From a virus: a stretch of DNA of 39,608 nucleotides. Both the position numbers and the translations under genes were made by a program. The stretch covers positions 1-39,608 of the IMG/VR virus record IMGVR_UViG_3300020421_000061. One strand, written 5' to 3'. This document shows positions 26,941 through 35,604 of the stretch, piece by piece; the first letter of the stretch is position 1, and every line of letters begins with the position of its first letter. The notes under the pieces are model-generated. The model had not been told where the DNA came from, ran no database searches, and saw nothing but the letters and a program-made list of their open reading frames with translations.

Positions 26941-28239
26941 GTTATAGAATTTAAAGATCAATACAACGATCTACTCAAACGTATATCTGGCCAAGAAGTT
27001 ACCGCAGTCGCAATACGTCAAGACTTTAGACTTCATCCTTGTTCGAGTAGCACAACATGTATAGCTATATGTTTCAATGGACAAACATATTACATACTAT
27101 CCAACCATTCAGAATCTTTAGGCGACAATTTAGATATATCAAAACTTTCTTGTGTAAAAAGGTTTTGGGTAGATGATCTAAAACAGTTTTATCATTTGAC
27201 TGGGTTTGAAAGGTTATATGATATTAAAATGATGGGGTGGGTTAACGATATAGAATATGAAGATGTCCCAGTTTCAGAAGCATTTAGGGCAATACATTTA
27301 AGGTCACAGAATGATCATAGAGCAAACGAAATTGTACCTATTGTAAAGTTGAAAGAACACTGTTATGATAGGTTGGTATCGATGACATTGGCTAGAGATT
27401 CTATGAAGGTAACAAGACCATTTGTAAAATATAACGGTTTGCTATTAGAAATGGCAAAATTAGAAGGTACTGGTATAGGAATATCTGATGGGTATTTTGA
27501 TAAAGTTTTTAGTGGTGACACTGCACATTCTAACTATAATTTTTATACGTCTACTGGTAGACCTTCAAATACATTTGGTGGAATAAATTTTGGAGCACTA
27601 AATAAGAGTGATGGTGTACGAAAGGGAATAGTTCCTAAAAATGGTGGAATGCTAGTAGAGTTTGATTATGATGCGTATCATCTTAGATTGTTGGCTAATT
27701 TAGTAGGTTGGGATTTTCCACTGGATAGAGACGTACACCAATATTTTGCAGATGAAGTCTACAAGTGCTCATATGAAGAAGCAAAAACAAAATCTTTTCA
27801 GATACTATATGGACAAGTTCCATCTTCAGAAGACAATACATCATTCTTTTGGGCAGTAAATGAGTTATCCAAAACTTTAGAACACTATTTTAAAGCAAAC
27901 AAATGTTTCAATTCTCATATTTATAAGAAACCATTTTATTTGGCTGGTCAAAGTGACGTCAACAGGAATAAGTTGCTCAACTATTACATTCAGTCTTTTG
28001 AAACAGAACGAAATGTAGATGTAATTAAGAGCATACACAAGTATCTGAGGAGCAAGGAAACATCAATGATTTTGTATACGTATGATAGTTTTTTATTCGA
28101 TTTCAAAGTCTCTGAGGGGTTACAAACGTTATCCTCTATAAAAGAACTACTTGAAAAGGATGGATTTCCTGTAAAGGCAAAAGCTGGTAGTAATTACCAT
28201 GAGTTACAAGATATAACGGAGAAGTTACGTGGATCTTAA
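26938..28239 (+). CDS. Family A DNA polymerase, short divergent form
   Basis: 433 residues. The palm and fingers of Pol I are visible: TSTGRPSN---INFGALN---VRKGIVP, motif A FDYDAYHLRLLAN (D243), motif B with K283, F287 and Y291 at the spacing of Pol I K758, F762 and Y766, and motif C as Y382-D383-S384 in place of His-Asp-Glu. The Arg of the O-helix is Tyr. The N-terminal 190 residues look like a worn 3'-5' exonuclease domain: CIAICFNGQTYYIL is present, but the DxE and YxxxD metal sites are not evident. Both polymerase metal Asp residues remain, so activity is possible, but proofreading is doubtful. T4-like phages normally carry family B gp43, so this may be a replacement or a second, repair-type polymerase. 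No ribosome site precedes the ATG. Confidence 0.8.
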   Translation: MVIEFKDQYNDLLKRISGQEVTAVAIRQDFRLHPCSSSTTCIAICFNGQTYYILSNHSESLGDNLDISKLSCVKRFWVDDLKQFYHLTGFERLYDIKMMGWVNDIEYEDVPVSEAFRAIHLRSQNDHRANEIVPIVKLKEHCYDRLVSMTLARDSMKVTRPFVKYNGLLLEMAKLEGTGIGISDGYFDKVFSGDTAHSNYNFYTSTGRPSNTFGGINFGALNKSDGVRKGIVPKNGGMLVEFDYDAYHLRLLANLVGWDFPLDRDVHQYFADEVYKCSYEEAKTKSFQILYGQVPSSEDNTSFFWAVNELSKTLEHYFKANKCFNSHIYKKPFYLAGQSDVNRNKLLNYYIQSFETERNVDVIKSIHKYLRSKETSMILYTYDSFLFDFKVSEGLQTLSSIKELLEKDGFPVKAKAGSNYHELQDITEKLRGS

Positions 28240-30397
28240 AAAAATAATAAGTGATGCAATCGATAATGTATCATATAGAACGACAAACGGTATGGTGGAT
28301 TTAAACGATCCATATCATTTGCACGAAGTACAATTAGAATTAAAAAAATATCTGGACCCAAATACAGTTGAAATGGTATTGTATGAGAAGGATAAGGAAA
28401 AGCAACCACCACTAGACGATGCAGGCAAAAAAGAAAAAGAAAAATTAGGGTTGATTTGGAAAGGTCAAGGTTATGGTAAAGAGAACGAAGATGGTATAAC
28501 ACATAAAAATGATGGTGGAAAATTAGTTAAAATAGAAAAGGATGTGGACAAAAAGGACGATAAAACAGGAAGCATCTTTAAAGATAAAGAACAAGATTCT
28601 AAAGACGTTGTAAGAAATAAAGACTATGACGCTAAAAATGCAGATTGGCAACCTGAAGGTGGAAACCAAGAAAAAGCAGTAAAAAGAACAGCTGATAAGT
28701 TGAGAAATGCTGTCAGTCAAATACCGTTTGAATCAGAAGAAGACGAAGCTGCAACCAATAGAGTTATATCTAACATAGAAAATGGTGATCCTATTGATCC
28801 AAAAGATTCAGAAGTTTTTAACAAATACATAAGAATTAAAGAAACCGGTGGACAGTCAAATCCAGAATTTGCATTTTACATTTCTAATACAGCAGCTGGT
28901 GATTTTAGACAGGGACGAAGAGTAAAGGTAGAAATGGGTACTGGTCAAAATGGTCATATGGTAAGAAGGAAGTTAGAGGCTCAAGGTATACAAGCTGCAA
29001 GTGCATCTACCACTGCCGGAAAGGTACCACCAAAACTTTCTGGAAAGATAATGACCATGACTAAAATAGCCCAAGATAAGGGTGGAGGAATAGTAGAGCA
29101 TAAAGTCAAAAAGACTAGAAATGCAGATGGTCAAATAGAATCTGTGACAGTTGGTGGAAGAACGATAAAAAGAATTCCAGAACCAGATAGAAAAGAATTA
29201 GAAGCTCAAGGAATGTCCGAAAAGGATATTAACAAAAAGATTGCTACCATAAAAAGAAACAATAAAATGGTAGATCAATATGAAAACATTGATCAGGTTG
29301 AAGAAGCACGATTGGTTAAGGGTGCAGATACTAGCACAAAAGAAGGAAGAGAAAAAACTGCAAAAGAAGGTCCAGTAGTTATGGCTGATTCTATTCGGGC
29401 TCATATGGAAAAAGCTGGCCCATTAACAAAAGCTGAAGAAGCAATGTTAGATCGGATGAAAGCATTAGGAGACATCGAAGATCCAGAAGAATATGAAAGA
29501 GAAGCAATGAAAATGTTATCCGATATGCAAAAAATTGAGAGTATGAGAAAGGGTGTTCCTGATGTAGCTGAAGCGATAATTATGTGTGTAATGAACAAGA
29601 AGGGACTAGATTGTGTGGCACCAGCTGGAGAAACATATAAGGTTGCAGATTTAATTGTGTTCCCTCCAAAAGACAATCCAGAAGATCCAAACTCTGCAGA
29701 ATATATAGTCTTTTTAGAAAGTACTGGTGGATTGAGTGTTAAGTGGAAAGGTGGAGCTGCTTCGGGTGCCAGAGCTAAAGTAGAAGTTACCGCATTTAAG
29801 AGCGAAGAAACACAGGGAAGATTAACAAAAATTTTAGATCTACATAATAATTTTATGGGTACATCAAAGCAACCATTAACAAGAAAAAGAATAGATAGTG
29901 GTAAAGCTGAGTTAGATAAGCAAGAACAATGGGCACGTCAAAATGGTATGTTATCTGATGATGATTTTGGAGATGATGGATCATTAATAATTCCAGGATC
30001 AAAGGGTAATAGAACGACAAAACAGTGGGCAAATGATTCAATAGCTGATTGGCAAAGTAAAGGTAAGTTACCACCAGACTGTACCCCAACATTAAAACAA
30101 AGTGGAATAGAATGCCTAACAAAGGAAAATAAAGCTTTACTAGTAGATTCACTAGACCAATATTGTAGAGGTGGAATAATGTTGGCAAAGATTCATAATA
30201 AAGATTTAGAGTATCAACCGTATGGAAATGCAAATGGAACAGCTGATGCATTAGAGTTATCAAATGGAATAGATTGTGTTAATCACATGCATTTTCAACC
30301 AAATCCTGGGTTTGATTTTACTAAAGACAAAGACGGAAATAACATAGTAAGACCTAACGCGGTTTATGCTGGACATTTGGAGAAGGTGTGTGATTAA
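28229..30397 (+). CDS. Large charged protein, possible nuclease-like C-terminal domain
   Basis: 722 residues. The start is GTG with GGAGAAG four bases upstream, inside the polymerase gene (11-base overlap). The first 450 residues are Lys/Glu/Asp rich, low in hydrophobics and probably flexible or helical. From about residue 450 a globular domain appears: GLDCVAPAGETYKVADLIVFPP..., then IVFLESTGGLSVKWKGGAASGA. An Asp, then Glu, then VKWK arrangement can fit a PD-(D/E)xK nuclease core, and I recall similar proteins as conserved unknowns in T4-like phages. The last part has several Cys (CTPTLKQSGIEC, YCRGG, IDCVNH). Function is unknown; the nuclease idea is weak. Confidence 0.6.
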   Translation: MDLKKIISDAIDNVSYRTTNGMVDLNDPYHLHEVQLELKKYLDPNTVEMVLYEKDKEKQPPLDDAGKKEKEKLGLIWKGQGYGKENEDGITHKNDGGKLVKIEKDVDKKDDKTGSIFKDKEQDSKDVVRNKDYDAKNADWQPEGGNQEKAVKRTADKLRNAVSQIPFESEEDEAATNRVISNIENGDPIDPKDSEVFNKYIRIKETGGQSNPEFAFYISNTAAGDFRQGRRVKVEMGTGQNGHMVRRKLEAQGIQAASASTTAGKVPPKLSGKIMTMTKIAQDKGGGIVEHKVKKTRNADGQIESVTVGGRTIKRIPEPDRKELEAQGMSEKDINKKIATIKRNNKMVDQYENIDQVEEARLVKGADTSTKEGREKTAKEGPVVMADSIRAHMEKAGPLTKAEEAMLDRMKALGDIEDPEEYEREAMKMLSDMQKIESMRKGVPDVAEAIIMCVMNKKGLDCVAPAGETYKVADLIVFPPKDNPEDPNSAEYIVFLESTGGLSVKWKGGAASGARAKVEVTAFKSEETQGRLTKILDLHNNFMGTSKQPLTRKRIDSGKAELDKQEQWARQNGMLSDDDFGDDGSLIIPGSKGNRTTKQWANDSIADWQSKGKLPPDCTPTLKQSGIECLTKENKALLVDSLDQYCRGGIMLAKIHNKDLEYQPYGNANGTADALELSNGIDCVNHMHFQPNPGFDFTKDKDGNNIVRPNAVYAGHLEKVCD

Positions 30398-30398
30398 A

Positions 30399-30782
30399 AT
30401 GAAAGACATAATACTTGAACGTAAAAACGTAGATACTGCTGGTATAATTGTACGATCAGATCAAGGCATAATTTTATGTAAAGACTCAGAAAAATGGGGC
30501 ATTCCTAAGGGTAAAGTGGAGCTCGGGGAAACACCAATACAGGCTGCAATTAGAGAAACTGCTGAAGAGGTATCAATTCTTGTATCAGAAAACGGGTCTC
30601 ACATCAACACACCAGTAACATTAAAAGCCGTTAAGAAAAATTCTATAGGTAGGGATTTTCACATATTTGAATGTAGGTTAAAATATCCCATATTACCTAC
30701 TAAAAGTTTAGAGCACGAAGAGGTGCGATATTTTTCAATATTACCAGAAGACACAGATCCACGCTTGAAGGATTTAATATAA
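30399..30782 (+). CDS. Nudix hydrolase (MutT-like)
   Basis: 127 residues from ATG 30399, two bases after the previous stop; an earlier in-frame Met at 30366 lies inside the previous gene and adds an unlikely leader. The Nudix box runs G38-x5-E44-x7-R52-E53-x2-E56-E57, with Ser in place of the usual final Gly. KWGIPKGKVELGE is the classical entry to the box. Such enzymes hydrolyse nucleoside diphosphates linked to another group: damaged dNTPs, mRNA caps, or signalling nucleotides. The substrate cannot be read from sequence. It lies in the replication block. Confidence 0.88.
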   Translation: MKDIILERKNVDTAGIIVRSDQGIILCKDSEKWGIPKGKVELGETPIQAAIRETAEEVSILVSENGSHINTPVTLKAVKKNSIGRDFHIFECRLKYPILPTKSLEHEEVRYFSILPEDTDPRLKDLI

Positions 30783-31171
30783 TGAAAACACAATTATTAT
30801 GTACATTTTGTACAAAGTATGATTTAGACGAGGTAGTAGAATTAATTACATTGGGAACATCAGTGGTTTTCAATAAGATATATGTTTTTGAAAATACAGA
30901 AAAACCAGATTCATTAATCTGTACATATAATGTAGAAAAAACAGAAGACTTCATTCAAAATTCCAAAACGATGGCAATACATCGTAAGAAGGAAACAAAT
31001 ACACTGTATACTATTAACGCATTAAATGAGGCCATAAGAGAAGCAAATAATGGAATATTAGATAAAAAGTTCTCTTTGTCATGGTCAATGTATAGGAACA
31101 GTTTATTACTAACAAACGATCAGGGATTGAACGTAGTTAGAACAAAACTTCACAAAATTGTTAACGTATAA
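30782..31171 (+). CDS. Conserved-looking small protein upstream of gp32, unknown
   Basis: 129 residues, starting in a TAATG overlap with the Nudix gene. The C-terminal half (YTINALNEAIREANNGILDKKFSLSW, then NSLLLTNDQGLNVVRTKLHKI) is the kind of segment I recall from unnamed proteins next to gp32 in T4-like cyanophages, though I cannot give a function. Two N-terminal Cys (LLCTFCTK) may form a metal site. A role in late gene control or replication is possible from its place only. Confidence 0.6.
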   Translation: MKTQLLCTFCTKYDLDEVVELITLGTSVVFNKIYVFENTEKPDSLICTYNVEKTEDFIQNSKTMAIHRKKETNTLYTINALNEAIREANNGILDKKFSLSWSMYRNSLLLTNDQGLNVVRTKLHKIVNV

Positions 31172-31200
31172 ATAATTCGAAAAAAACTCACTTTTCAATA

Positions 31201-31262
31201 ATTGCGTTAATATATATTAATGTAATCAATAAATAATGACAAATAACAGTAATAAATATAGG
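31201..31262 (+). promoter_or_regulatory. Gene 32 leader: hairpin plus unstructured AU-rich tract
   Basis: ATTGCGTTAAT (31201-31211) pairs with ATTAATGTAAT (31216-31226), counting two G-U pairs, over a 4-base loop. After it comes a G-poor tract with repeated AATAAAT/AAATAA blocks up to the AGGAG at about 31260. This recalls the T4 gene 32 operator, where gp32 binds its own unstructured AU-rich leader next to an RNA structure. The centre (TTAATATATATTAA) could instead be a promoter element. Confidence 0.4.
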
Positions 31263-31272
31263 AGAAATTGTT

Positions 31273-32043
31273 ATGGATATATCAGCCATTAAGGCTAAAC
31301 TTGGTCAACTTCAACAGTCCAACAACCGCACTTCAAACCTTTGGAAACCCACACCTGGAAAAACTCAAGTGAGGATTGTACCTTACAAATTCAATAAGGA
31401 TAATCCTTTCATCGAGTTATACTTTCATTATGATATGGGAGATAGATACTATCTTTCACCACAATCATTTGGGCGTCCTGATCCGATTGAAGAATTTGCT
31501 ACTAAACTTAAAACATCTGGAAACAATGATGACTATAAGTTAGGAAAGCGAATTGAAGCCAAAATGCGTACTTTCGCACCAGTAATAGTGCGCGGCGAAG
31601 AGAATGAAGGTGTTAAGTTTTGGGGTTTTGGAAAGACTGTATATCAAGAACTACTTTCAATAATCGCAGATCCAGATTATGGTGACATCACAGATCCAGT
31701 AAATGGTCGTGACATTGTGGTTGAGTTCAAAACCAGTGAAGAAACTGGTAGGTCATTTCCAATGACAACTATTAGGGTAAAACCTAATCAAACTCCAGTA
31801 ACGGAGAAAGCTGATGAGATGAAGACGATGAAGGAAACACAGAAAAATATCACCGAAATCTATAACGAGCTCAGCTATGATGATCTCAATGAAGTTCTCA
31901 AGAACTGGTTGAATCAAGATTCTGGCGTTAAAGATGAAGAAGTCACTACTCCAGTTGAGACTAAAAAGGCAACAAACAATATGCCTTCTCAAGCGGAAGT
32001 ATCAGATGTTTCTTCAGCATTCGACGAGTTATTTAGCAGTTAA
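31273..32043 (+). CDS. 32: Single-stranded DNA binding protein (T4 gp32-like)
   Basis: 256 residues, shorter than T4 gp32 (301). The N-terminal basic segment with KLGQLQQSNN, WKPTPGKTQVRIVPYKFN...PFIELYFHYDMG, FGRPDPIEEFATKL, and GVKFWGFGKTVYQELLSI match the gp32 OB-fold core. The acidic tail ends in SSAFDELFSS, the protein-protein interaction tail that contacts helicase, polymerase and recombination partners. There is no Cys at all, so the zinc site of T4 gp32 is missing. An AGGAG site precedes the ATG. Codon choice is richer in C-ending codons than its neighbours, in line with high expression. Confidence 0.93.
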   Translation: MDISAIKAKLGQLQQSNNRTSNLWKPTPGKTQVRIVPYKFNKDNPFIELYFHYDMGDRYYLSPQSFGRPDPIEEFATKLKTSGNNDDYKLGKRIEAKMRTFAPVIVRGEENEGVKFWGFGKTVYQELLSIIADPDYGDITDPVNGRDIVVEFKTSEETGRSFPMTTIRVKPNQTPVTEKADEMKTMKETQKNITEIYNELSYDDLNEVLKNWLNQDSGVKDEEVTTPVETKKATNNMPSQAEVSDVSSAFDELFSS

Positions 32044-32058
32044 ACAAAAATGGAATGA

Positions 32059-32090
32059 AGGGGCCGAAAGGCCCCTCTTCTTAACAGGGG
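32059..32090 (+). terminator. GAAA-capped hairpin with overlapping alternative hairpin at the uvsX ribosome site
   Basis: AGGGGCC (32059-32065), GAAA, GGCCCCT (32070-32076) gives a very stable 7-base-pair stem followed by CTTCTT, consistent with a partial terminator. The CCCCT of its 3' arm can instead pair with AGGGG at 32086-32090, the uvsX ribosome binding site. The two hairpins exclude each other. Gene 32 read-through and uvsX translation could thus be set by this element. Confidence 0.7.
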
Positions 32091-32097
32091 AAAAGTT

Positions 32098-33198
32098 ATG
32101 AGCGATAAAAATGCGCTAGCGTCACAGCTAGCAGAAAGCTTAAATCAAAAATTCAAAGGTCAAAAGGTTGCATACTTTCTAGATGGAAAGGATAATACAC
32201 CAACAGACGTTAAGGATTTTATTTCAACAGGTTCATCTTTATTAGATTTGGCAATATCAAATAGACCAGATGGTGGAATAGCTGTAGGAAGAATAACCGA
32301 AATAAATGGTTTATCTTCTACTGGTAAGTCACTATTGGGTGCACATGTATTAGCTGAAACTCAAAAGAAAGGTGGTGTAGCAGTGTATATTGATACTGAA
32401 ACATCAGTTAGTAGAGAGTTTTTACAGGCTATTGGATGTGATGTTGGTAATCTTTTGTATTTACACATTGAAACAGTTGAAGAAATCTTTCAAGCAATAG
32501 AAGATATAATTTTAAAGATACGTGAATCTAGTAAAGACAAACACGTCACAATTTTAATCGATAGTTTAGCAGCTGCTTCAACAAAAGTTGAAATGGAAGC
32601 TGATTACGATAAAGATGGTTGGGCAACTAGTAAAGCCATTATCATATCTAAAGCTATGAGAAAGATTACACAGATGGTTGGAAGACACAAAATTACTCTT
32701 GTGTTTACTAATCAACTTCGTCAAAAGATGGGTGTAATGTTCGGTGATCCATACACAACAAGTGGTGGATTAGCGTTACCTTTTCATTCATCTACAAGAA
32801 TACGACTCAAAAATATGGGTCAAATCAAGGATAAGGAACAAAACGTAATTGGTGTCAAGTGTAGAGCACAGGTTATAAAGAATCGAATTGGTCCACCTAT
32901 GAGAAGTACAGATTACGACATGTATTTTGATAGAGGTATAGATGATGTTGGTGGATGGCTTCAGGTTCTCAAGGAATTAAAAGTCGCAAAAGTGGCTGGA
33001 GCTTGGTATACAATCAATTACAAGGGAGAAGATAAAAAATTCCTCTCTAAAGATTTTGTTTCTATCTTGAAAGAAGATCCAGACTTTAAATCGTATCTCT
33101 ATAAAACAATATGTGATAATAGCATATTGCAATATCAAGAAAATAGAGGTATAGATGATGTTGAATTCACTGACGAAGTGATAGACGAAGATGCGTAA
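32098..33198 (+). CDS. uvsX: UvsX/RecA-like recombinase
   Basis: 366 residues, close to T4 UvsX (about 390). The Walker A is GLSSTGKS (71-78), the catalytic Glu region is VYIDTETSVSREF, Walker B is HVTILIDSLAA, and FTNQLRQKMGVMFGDPYTTSGGLALPFHS matches the L2 DNA-binding loop and following core. It forms filaments on single-stranded DNA for recombination-dependent replication and repair, loaded against gp32. The AGGGG ribosome site can be masked by the upstream RNA element. The gene overlaps the next by 8 bases. Confidence 0.93.
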   Translation: MSDKNALASQLAESLNQKFKGQKVAYFLDGKDNTPTDVKDFISTGSSLLDLAISNRPDGGIAVGRITEINGLSSTGKSLLGAHVLAETQKKGGVAVYIDTETSVSREFLQAIGCDVGNLLYLHIETVEEIFQAIEDIILKIRESSKDKHVTILIDSLAAASTKVEMEADYDKDGWATSKAIIISKAMRKITQMVGRHKITLVFTNQLRQKMGVMFGDPYTTSGGLALPFHSSTRIRLKNMGQIKDKEQNVIGVKCRAQVIKNRIGPPMRSTDYDMYFDRGIDDVGGWLQVLKELKVAKVAGAWYTINYKGEDKKFLSKDFVSILKEDPDFKSYLYKTICDNSILQYQENRGIDDVEFTDEVIDEDA

Positions 33199-34213
33199 GC
33201 GATACGCTGAAATTCTCACTCAGATAGGTCAACAAGTAAACACAAATCAATCCATTAATGACCATGTTTTGGTTGTTGATGGGTTGAACAACTTCATTCG
33301 GGCTTGGTCGGCTTCCCCTGCATCCAACGCGGATGGAGTTCACATAGGTGGGATGATAGGGTTTTTACAAAGCGTAGGCTTTGCAATTAGAACTCTATCA
33401 CCCACTCGTGTAATTATTTGTTTTGATGGTGCTGGAGGATCTCAGAAAAGACGTAAAATTTATGACGGTTATAAAGCACAACGGAAACCATTAAAGACAC
33501 CAAACAGATTTAAAGGTATGCAAGGGTTGGAAGAGCCTTCAGATAGTATGCATAGACAAATTAAAAGGTTATCAGAATATTTGAATGTTTTGCCTCTAAC
33601 ATCTCTGTCAATCGATAACATTGAAGCTGATGATTCGATTGCTTACATTGCAAAATCTGTTTTAAAGGATAGTAAAGTTTCTATTATGTCAACCGATAAA
33701 GATTTTCTACAATTGGTTGATGATAGAATCAATGTTTGGTCTCCAACAAAAAAAGCGTTATATGATAGGAGTAAGATAGCCGAAGAGTATGATATGCTTG
33801 CTGAAAATTTGATTTATTTTAGAATTATAGATGGAGATAAGTCAGATAACATAAATGGTATTAAGGGATATGGATTGAAAACTACTCTCAAAAAAATGCC
33901 ATTTTTGAAAGATAAGATTATATATAATATTGAAGACTTTCTCAAAGAGACTTCAGAATTTGGTTATGTCAATAAAGACGTTTTAACAAGAAATTATAAA
34001 CTAATGCAATTGAGCGATGTTGAAATATCTGGTTCTGCAAAGAGTAAGATATTAAATATAGTTAATGAGGTTCCAAATAGATTGGTAAAATACAAGCTTC
34101 ACAAGATGTTTTTGGAAGATACAATAAATCAGGTTATAAAAAACCCAGATGTTTGGTTGCAGGATACGTTTAACAGATTGGATATGGTGATAAATAATGC
34201 CTCCAATAGCTGA
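33191..34213 (+). CDS. rnh: 5'-3' exonuclease, RNase H/FEN family (T4 rnh-like)
   Basis: 340 residues. Conserved acidic metal-site motifs are in order: VVDGLNN (D30), IICFDGAGGSQKRRKIYDGYKAQR, IEADDSI (E145, D147, D148), STDKDF (D169, D171), and DGDKSDNI (D214, D216, D219) leading into the helix-hairpin region. This is the complete FEN/T4 RNase H catalytic set, so the enzyme should remove RNA primers and flaps during lagging-strand synthesis. It overlaps uvsX by 8 bases and the helicase by 17 bases, a tight replication operon. Confidence 0.9.
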   Translation: MRKRYAEILTQIGQQVNTNQSINDHVLVVDGLNNFIRAWSASPASNADGVHIGGMIGFLQSVGFAIRTLSPTRVIICFDGAGGSQKRRKIYDGYKAQRKPLKTPNRFKGMQGLEEPSDSMHRQIKRLSEYLNVLPLTSLSIDNIEADDSIAYIAKSVLKDSKVSIMSTDKDFLQLVDDRINVWSPTKKALYDRSKIAEEYDMLAENLIYFRIIDGDKSDNINGIKGYGLKTTLKKMPFLKDKIIYNIEDFLKETSEFGYVNKDVLTRNYKLMQLSDVEISGSAKSKILNIVNEVPNRLVKYKLHKMFLEDTINQVIKNPDVWLQDTFNRLDMVINNASNS

Positions 34214-35576
34214 TTCACTTACAAAGTATGGTTCTAGTTTTCAAACTAAAATCATAACATGTTTACTAACACAAGCAGATTTTTTAACTACATGCTATGA
34301 CATGATTCAGCCAGAACAGTTGGACACTGAATCCAAACAGTGGTTGGTTAGAGAAATCAAATCTTATTTTTATGAATATAAAGTTTTGCCTACATTGGAA
34401 ACATTAAAGGTAAAAATACAAGAAATAAAATCTGATATACTGCAACAAACTGTTGTTGATGAACTTAGAGAAGTTACTAAATTAGTCGAGTCTAGTGACT
34501 TAAAGTTTGTAATGAACGAAACTTTAGAGTTTTGCAAAAATCAAGAATTAAAGTCTGCAATAATGAAATCTGTAGACATGCTTCAAAATGGTAGATATGA
34601 TGAAATAAAAAGATTAATCGATAATGCTATGAGAGCTGGAACCAAGCGAGATGTTGGTTTAAATTATATGGAAGAATGGGATTCGATATTAGAAGACATA
34701 GCAAGAGATTGTACTGGAACTGGATTTGAGCCTGTAGATGAAATAACAAATGGTGGTTTAGCAGGTGGTGAACTTGGAATAGTAGTTGCACCTTCTGGTG
34801 TTGGTAAAAGTTGGTTATTGCAAGCGATTGGTGCAAATGCTTTACGATTAGGAAAAAACGTAATACATTATACTTTAGAATTAAATCAAGCATATGTTGG
34901 TTTAAGATATGCAGCTATATTTTCTGGAGTAGAAGCAGCACACATTCCAGATCAAGCTAAAAAAGTAAAAAGCATGGTAGACGAACAGTGTAGAGGTGAA
35001 TTATTAATAAAATATTATCCCACAAGATCTGCTAGCGTTCAAACTATTTATACTCATCTTAAAACTGTAGAATTATTAGGTCATTCACCAGATTTAATTT
35101 TAGTTGATTATGCAGATCTATTAAGTGACACATCTGGTAATGGAGAGATTAGGTTGCAATTGTCTAACATTTATGAAGAGCTACGTGGACTAAGTGGTGA
35201 GTTCGGGATACCAATGTGGACAGCTTCTCAGTCAAATAGAAGTAGTTTAGAAGATTCTGTTATTGGAGCAGAAAAGATTGCTGAATCGTATAATAAGATT
35301 ATGACTGCAGATTTTGTTATGAGTTTATCAAGAAAAATTGAAGATAAAGTTGCGAATACTGGACGTATACACGTAATTAAAAATAGATTTGGTCCAGATG
35401 GGATGACGTTTCCGACATCGATGAACACATCAACAGGTCAAATTAATATTTTCAATTCTGGCACTCAAGATGGTGCAGAAGTTCAAACTAAAATGAATAA
35501 TGGAAATGAGTATGTCAGAAAGTTGCTTAAGAAACGTCATAACGAAATGTTTAGCGAAGAAGACGTTACAAAATAA
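34197..35576 (+). CDS. 41: Replicative DNA helicase (T4 gp41-like, DnaB family)
   Basis: 459 residues, near T4 gp41 (475). The N-terminal helical domain is followed by the RecA-like core: TGFEPVDEITNGGLAGGELGIVVAPSGVGKS with Walker A G201-V-G-K204-S205, DLILVDYADLL as Walker B, TASQSNRSS with the sensor Gln, and a C-terminal NRFGPDGMTF segment with the arginine finger region. A hexamer would unwind the fork on the lagging strand. No clear ribosome site is seen; the 17-base overlap with the nuclease gene suggests coupled translation. Confidence 0.92.
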   Translation: MPPIADSLTKYGSSFQTKIITCLLTQADFLTTCYDMIQPEQLDTESKQWLVREIKSYFYEYKVLPTLETLKVKIQEIKSDILQQTVVDELREVTKLVESSDLKFVMNETLEFCKNQELKSAIMKSVDMLQNGRYDEIKRLIDNAMRAGTKRDVGLNYMEEWDSILEDIARDCTGTGFEPVDEITNGGLAGGELGIVVAPSGVGKSWLLQAIGANALRLGKNVIHYTLELNQAYVGLRYAAIFSGVEAAHIPDQAKKVKSMVDEQCRGELLIKYYPTRSASVQTIYTHLKTVELLGHSPDLILVDYADLLSDTSGNGEIRLQLSNIYEELRGLSGEFGIPMWTASQSNRSSLEDSVIGAEKIAESYNKIMTADFVMSLSRKIEDKVANTGRIHVIKNRFGPDGMTFPTSMNTSTGQINIFNSGTQDGAEVQTKMNNGNEYVRKLLKKRHNEMFSEEDVTK

Positions 35577-35604
35577 TGTTAGTTGTATATAAGGAGATTT
35601 AAAA

